Assembly: GCF_000831645.3 (NCBI RefSeq)
Contig: NZ_CP012559.1
Span: 2,604,001 to 2,668,000, forward strand
From: Companilactobacillus heilongjiangensis
GTDB lineage: Bacteria; Bacillota; Bacilli; Lactobacillales; Lactobacillaceae
DNA: 64,000 nucleotides
Direction: 5' to 3'
Shown here in pieces: positions 60,461 to 64,000 of this stretch. The translations under genes were made by a program, and so were the position numbers. Under the pieces are notes generated by a model. The model was not told where the DNA came from and did no database searches. It saw only the letters and a list, made by a program, of their open reading frames with translations. Numbering within the stretch: position 1 is the stretch's first letter; each line of letters starts with the position of its first letter.

Positions 60461-60608
60461 TTGACTTACGACCAACATTCGTGCAATACTACATAACGGT
60501 GCCAAACCGAGGTAAGGGTAGACGGTTGGCGTGCAAGCGTTTGGAAAACCTGTCGCACCTTACCACTGGAGATTTCTACAGATGTGTAGATTTCTCCTCT
60601 TTTTTTGT
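60461..60608 (+). ncRNA. Candidate small structured RNA with pseudoknot and terminator
   Basis: Promoter-like TTGACT (60461-60466), 18 nt, extended -10 TGCAATACT. The transcript would begin near 60497. GCCAAACCG (60501-60509) pairs with CGGTTGGC (60523-60530). Its loop GGTAAGG (60511-60517) is fully complementary to CCTTACC (60558-60564), a 7-bp pseudoknot. A terminator follows (GGAGATTTCTAC with GTAGATTTCTCC and a T-run). No ORF. I cannot match it to a known family. Confidence 0.5.
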
Positions 60609-60657
60609 CCAAAATCAGGTCTATTAAAATTATGAAAAAAGCGTTATATTGGAAGTA

Positions 60658-60769
60658 TAAATGCTACGGCATTTATTGGACTTCGAGTCCGTATACACGA
60701 GAGTGTAGTAAGTCTTATTCTAAGAATAAGCATTCAGTCGTATCTCTTAGGGGATGCGGCTGTTTTTTT
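60658..60769 (+). promoter_or_regulatory. Five-hairpin leader ahead of the ClC gene
   Basis: Five consecutive hairpins within 112 nt: TAAATGC/GCATTTA (60658-60675), GGACT/AGTCC (60678-60690), TACAC/GTGTA (60694-60707), CTTATTC/GAATAAG (60714-60730) and a terminator CAGTCGTATCTC/GGGGATGCGGCTG with T-run (60735-60769). The last ends 16 nt before the ClC start. It looks like an attenuating leader or a separate sRNA. It does not match the fluoride (crcB) consensus that I remember. Confidence 0.5.
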
Positions 60770-60785
60770 ATTTATTCAAGAAAGG

Positions 60786-61997
60786 GTGAGTGAGATTAAA
60801 CGAGTAGCGCTTGTAGGTTATGGATTTTTATTGAGTACGATCATTGGTGTGATTGCGGCAGTTTTCCTAATTTTAGAAGGTTTTACTTCAGAACTAGTTT
60901 GGTCGAGTAATAATCGATTGCTTGAATCAGTACTGGTAATAATTGGAAGTTTCATACTATATTATTTGTTGAAACGTTGGCCGGATTTGCCAAAAACATC
61001 ACAGGATTCAATGCGAGAATTAAAGCTTAATAAAACAATTGATTACCATGATGTCTTTTTCAACTTGCTGATAACGTTGGTCATCTTGAGTTTTGGTGCG
61101 GGAGTTGGACCTGAAGCCGCATTGTTGAGCGCGATTATCTCGTTGTCAATCTGGCAAGCTGATAAATTACGATATTTATATTTTCAATATGATGAATTAA
61201 AAAAACTGCCGTTACATGAAACGCTAAAAAGGTTATTTAATCCGTTCAAATTTCAGCAAAAATACGTCGGCGCTAACGCGCCTAAAATACCCTCAGTGAT
61301 TAAACAAAAACGAATTTTATATCCAGTTTTTATTGTGAATGGAATCTTGGCCTTTGGTTTATTGATTCGCCAAACTGATCAGCCGTCGTTCATTATTAAA
61401 CTAGGCCAGTCGAATTGGCAGCTTGTGGATATCTGGATACTGCCAGTTCTGATGGTTGTGGGGATAATTTTCGGAGAACTCTGTAAATTATTCTATAAAG
61501 TTTTCCACATGTGGATAAGAAAAAATAATTTACCGTTGGCTTTAAAGGTTGGTTTAGGAGCAATTGTCATTATTCTGATATCTTATCTGGCACCCGATTT
61601 ATTATTTTCAGGTCAGCACAGTTTAAATCTGTTAATAAGTGGTTGGTCGCATAAATCAGTCGGATTTTTAATCAGTATGGGAATAATAAAACTGCTTTTT
61701 CTAGATTGGTGTCTAAATTTCAATTGGCGTGGTGGACATATTTTTCCAATTACGTTTGCGGCAATGATCGAAGGATTTGCTATGGCCCAAATGTTGCCTA
61801 ATTTTGACCGTTTATTCGTCGTTGCAATCATCGCCACAACGATAATGAGTGAGCTGATATCTCCAGTTGTTGCTGGAATTTTCATTATGTTATTTTTCCC
61901 TTTGAAATTAACGCCGATAATTATTTTGGTAGCGATATTAATGTATTTGAAAAATAAGATTGGGTTCAAAAAAAAGAGTGTGACAAAACATGGTTAG
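60786..61997 (+). CDS. ClC-type chloride channel/transporter family protein
   Basis: 403 residues from GTG 60786 (RBS weak, AAGAAAGG just ahead). About ten membrane segments. GAGVGPEAALLSAIISL (about 104-120) aligns with the ClC GxEGP motif, but the gating glutamate position is valine (V107). This resembles YfeO-like members more than EriC antiporters. GWSHKSVGF and FNWRGGHIFPITFAAM fit the family C-terminal half. Ion specificity is uncertain. The last codons and stop are supplied by family B repeat B2. Confidence 0.75.
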   Translation: MSEIKRVALVGYGFLLSTIIGVIAAVFLILEGFTSELVWSSNNRLLESVLVIIGSFILYYLLKRWPDLPKTSQDSMRELKLNKTIDYHDVFFNLLITLVILSFGAGVGPEAALLSAIISLSIWQADKLRYLYFQYDELKKLPLHETLKRLFNPFKFQQKYVGANAPKIPSVIKQKRILYPVFIVNGILAFGLLIRQTDQPSFIIKLGQSNWQLVDIWILPVLMVVGIIFGELCKLFYKVFHMWIRKNNLPLALKVGLGAIVIILISYLAPDLLFSGQHSLNLLISGWSHKSVGFLISMGIIKLLFLDWCLNFNWRGGHIFPITFAAMIEGFAMAQMLPNFDRLFVVAIIATTIMSELISPVVAGIFIMLFFPLKLTPIIILVAILMYLKNKIGFKKKSVTKHG

Positions 61998-62131
61998 CTT
62001 TCGAGCATTAAGGCAAAAAAGACGCGTAAATCCAATTTTGGATTGCGCGTCTTTTTTGGTTTAAGCGGGAAAAACTATGTTTTGTTGCACGTTTATACTG
62101 CATGTTTAAGGTGAAAATAGTTATGTCACAG
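61978..62131 (+). repeat. Family B structured repeat, copy B2
   Basis: About 154 bp, closed by TGTGACA and TGTCACA. Outer stem ACAAAACAT / ATGTTTTGT, loop CGAGCAT / AAGCGGGA, inner stem AAAAAAGACGCG / CGCGTCTTTTTT. Relative to B1, ACTAG/CTAGT is replaced by ACGCG/CGCGT, preserving pairing. It covers the last seven codons of the ClC gene. No other terminator is visible between the two convergent genes, so it may serve as one. Confidence 0.9.
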
Positions 62132-62148
62132 CCAATTCTTTATGGATA

Positions 62149-62982
62149 TTATTCAGCATCGTCAGAGTCGGAATCATCGGTATCTGCATCTGAATCGGGA
62201 TGTTCTTTTTGATATTGATCCAAAGCACGATTACCAGGATAAGAAACATCGCCGTTATCAGAAACAATCCAAGGACCAAGGCCATTATAAAAGTTCCAAG
62301 CACCGTCAGCTCGTTCAGCAGTCAAATCTGAAGTGTCACCGTAGCCAGAATCAGCTAGTTTTTGACGGGCCTGGGCCTCAGTTAGTTCAGTTGTATTGGC
62401 TGAGTTATCGTTGGCAGGTGCAGTTTGTGAATTGTTTGAATTATCTGAATCATTCTGTTTATCAGAATTATTAGTTTGATTTGAACTAGTATTACTTGCT
62501 TGGGTTAGATTATTCAAATCATCATTCGATAAAGTTGAACGAGTGGAGGCTAATTTAAATTTATGGGAATACGTTATAAAACAATTAGTTTGAGCTAGTT
62601 CGTTAATATTCTGTTTTTGAAATAGACCAGGTATCTTTTTAGTTTGATTAGGTTTCAAAATCAATATGCCAGTTAAGACAGCTGGTACTTCGTTATCTGT
62701 GAATTTTAGCGCAAATTTAGAACGATTAAATCTGATGGTTTTGTCAGTTTTATTAGTGACTTTGGCAGAAATAAAATAACCGTAATCATTCTGGTCGGCC
62801 TTGAAGTTGAATTTAACTTTCTTTTGATCGGCCTTTTTTAAGTTTTGGTAATATGTTGTTTTTGCCTGTTTGCGTGATGTTTGTACCGGTGCTGACTGAT
62901 GCGTTGATTTAGCAGTATTACTACAGCCACTAGCCCCCAATAATAACAAAATTCCAGTTAGTAAAATAAACGTTTTCCTCAT
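62149..62982 (-). CDS. Lipoprotein with DUF4352/DUF5067-like domain
   Basis: 277 residues. The signal peptide ends in LLGASGC with the lipobox cysteine about C20, so it is anchored to the outer face of the membrane. Residues about 50-165 form a beta-rich region (KVKFNFKADQNDYGYFISAKVTNKTDKTIRFNRSKF) like the immunoglobulin-fold DUF4352/DUF5067 type. A disordered N/S/T linker and an acidic DSDADTDDSDSDDAE tail follow. Function is unknown, perhaps ligand binding or wall-associated. It converges on the ClC gene across repeat B2. Confidence 0.75.
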   Translation of the reverse strand: MRKTFILLTGILLLLGASGCSNTAKSTHQSAPVQTSRKQAKTTYYQNLKKADQKKVKFNFKADQNDYGYFISAKVTNKTDKTIRFNRSKFALKFTDNEVPAVLTGILILKPNQTKKIPGLFQKQNINELAQTNCFITYSHKFKLASTRSTLSNDDLNNLTQASNTSSNQTNNSDKQNDSDNSNNSQTAPANDNSANTTELTEAQARQKLADSGYGDTSDLTAERADGAWNFYNGLGPWIVSDNGDVSYPGNRALDQYQKEHPDSDADTDDSDSDDAE

Positions 62983-63142
62983 ATTCGTCTCCCCTATATC
63001 TTCATTACAAGAATAAGTTTATCAAAATCTAATGTCATATTGTGGCATTATAACGGTCAATATTGAACTACTTGTCTAATTACGATCGTTAGCTTAATAT
63101 TTTAAAGGTGTGTTTTAAAGAAATTGATAATGGAGATTCACA

Positions 63143-64000
63143 ATGAAAGAAGCAAAAAAGGGCAGTGTTAAAGGATTACTGCCACTAATTATATTTTTGA
63201 TTTTATACGCCTTAACTGGTATCGTGTCAGGAAAATTTGATAGTATGCCGCTATTGGTCGGGATGATTTTGGCATCAGTTGTTTCATTTGCTGTCGCTCC
63301 TCCCGCTGGTACGAAAAAATTATCTTTTTCAGACAAAGTTATGACCTTCTGTAAGGGTGGTGGGGAGCCAACTCTGATCATGATGGTCGTGATTTTTATT
63401 CTGGCTGGGGCGTTTCAAGGTGTTGCCGCAAAGATGCATGCCGTTTCATCGGTGACCAATTTGGGTCTCAGTATTTTGCCAGCTAACATGATTTTGCCCG
63501 GAATTTTTGTCATTGGTTGTATCCTGAGTTTTGCGATGGGAACTTCAATGGGAACAATCACCGCTTTGATGCCAGTGGCAGTTGATGTAGCTGTTAAAAC
63601 CGGCGTCAATCCAGCTTTGATGGCGGGAATCGTTGTCGGCAGTGCCATGTTTGGTGACAATTTATCCTTTATTTCAGCGACTGCCATTGCTTCGGTTCAA
63701 ACTCAAGGTGTAGAGCAACGGGAGAAATTTAAGCTGAATATTATTACTTACATCCCTGCAATTATTATTAATGTTATTTTATTAGCGATTTATCCAGTTA
63801 AAACAGTCGTTTTGAGTGGATCTTACAATTGGAATTTCGTCGATTTGATTCCTTATATCTTAGTAATTGTTCTTTCATTAGTCGGTCTAAATGTTATGCC
63901 AGTCATGTTGATTGGTGTTGCATCCGGAATCGTTATTGGCGTTATGCACGGTGATTTCAGCCTAATAGGTTCCATGCAGTATGTACAATCGGGTATGGCT
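63143..64000 (+). CDS. NhaC-family Na+/H+ antiporter, truncated by window edge
   Basis: 286 codons visible from ATG 63143 (TGGAG about 9 nt upstream); the frame is open at the right edge, so the C-terminus is outside. Several hydrophobic segments. SFAMGTSMGTITALMPVAVDVA and GIVVGSAMFGDNLSFISATAIAS are the characteristic NhaC/arginine-ornithine-like antiporter pattern. It exports sodium (or exchanges an organic acid) for protons. Precise substrate unknown. Confidence 0.8.
   Translation, partial: MKEAKKGSVKGLLPLIIFLILYALTGIVSGKFDSMPLLVGMILASVVSFAVAPPAGTKKLSFSDKVMTFCKGGGEPTLIMMVVIFILAGAFQGVAAKMHAVSSVTNLGLSILPANMILPGIFVIGCILSFAMGTSMGTITALMPVAVDVAVKTGVNPALMAGIVVGSAMFGDNLSFISATAIASVQTQGVEQREKFKLNIITYIPAIIINVILLAIYPVKTVVLSGSYNWNFVDLIPYILVIVLSLVGLNVMPVMLIGVASGIVIGVMHGDFSLIGSMQYVQSGMA

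Noticed and set aside
60497-60608. SRP (4.5S) RNA
   Set aside because: The diagnostic GGTCAGGTCCGGAAGGAAGC-type core is absent.
60658-60769. Fluoride (crcB) riboswitch or T-box upstream of the ClC gene
   Set aside because: Neither the fluoride core as I remember it nor the T-box AGGGTGG motif is present, so only a generic structured leader is claimed.

Overview
The window is chromosomal DNA from a low-GC Gram-positive lactic acid bacterium. The origin gene order, the full rRNA operon, the WxL surface proteins and the general protein content fit Lactobacillaceae. Companilactobacillus is my best guess, from general resemblance only; no database search was possible. The window spans the replication origin. 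DnaA-box clusters lie on both sides of dnaA (about 47.3-49.3 kb). To the left, almost everything is transcribed leftward: dnaA, dnaN, yaaA, recF, gyrB, gyrA, rpsF, ssb, rpsR, then gdpP, rplI, dnaB, purA, and further out one 16S-23S-5S operon. To the right, rpmH, rnpA, yidC, mnmE and mnmG run rightward. Heavily expressed genes are therefore co-directional with replication.

Layout. 0-7 kb: the tail of an unknown gene, a Fic-like protein lacking the motif histidine, an OhrR-type regulator, and two tandem secreted lectin/WxL proteins. 7-11 kb: a tightly packed five-gene leftward operon (MFS exporter, alpha/beta hydrolase, unknown protein, TauE/SafE exporter, DUF1634 protein) behind a structured leader with a terminator. 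11-13.4 kb: an Mga-like regulator and a DoxX protein. 13.5-19 kb: the rRNA operon with three tandem promoters. 19-31.6 kb: ABC-F ATPase, LCP cell-wall ligase, amino-acid permease, class A PBP with an unknown membrane partner, Rrf2 regulator and a QorB-like oxidoreductase. 31.9-54.5 kb: the origin block. 55-64 kb: a short UvrA paralogue, Gfo/Idh/MocA oxidoreductase, an ImmA/IrrE plus DUF4411 (PIN) pair resembling a toxin-antitoxin module, a stretch with two structured RNA candidates, a ClC-type channel, a lipoprotein and a truncated NhaC antiporter.

The most unusual content is between genes. Family A (seven full copies of about 170-195 bp plus three miniature copies) has several stems whose sequences differ between copies but stay paired, around a conserved core that includes a hairpin loop of the form ACC...TTGG. 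Family B (five copies of about 130-155 bp) has a conserved internal loop CGAGCAT / AAGCGGAA between an outer and an inner stem that both covary. Every family B unit lies just downstream of a stop codon, or spans it, in the sense orientation of the preceding gene, or follows another unit in tandem. These look like structured RNA or single-stranded DNA elements rather than random repeats, and are the best candidates here for something undescribed.

rRNA ends, hairpin limits and residue numbers were read by eye and may be off by a few positions. Several starts were moved downstream to a codon with a properly spaced ribosome-binding site.
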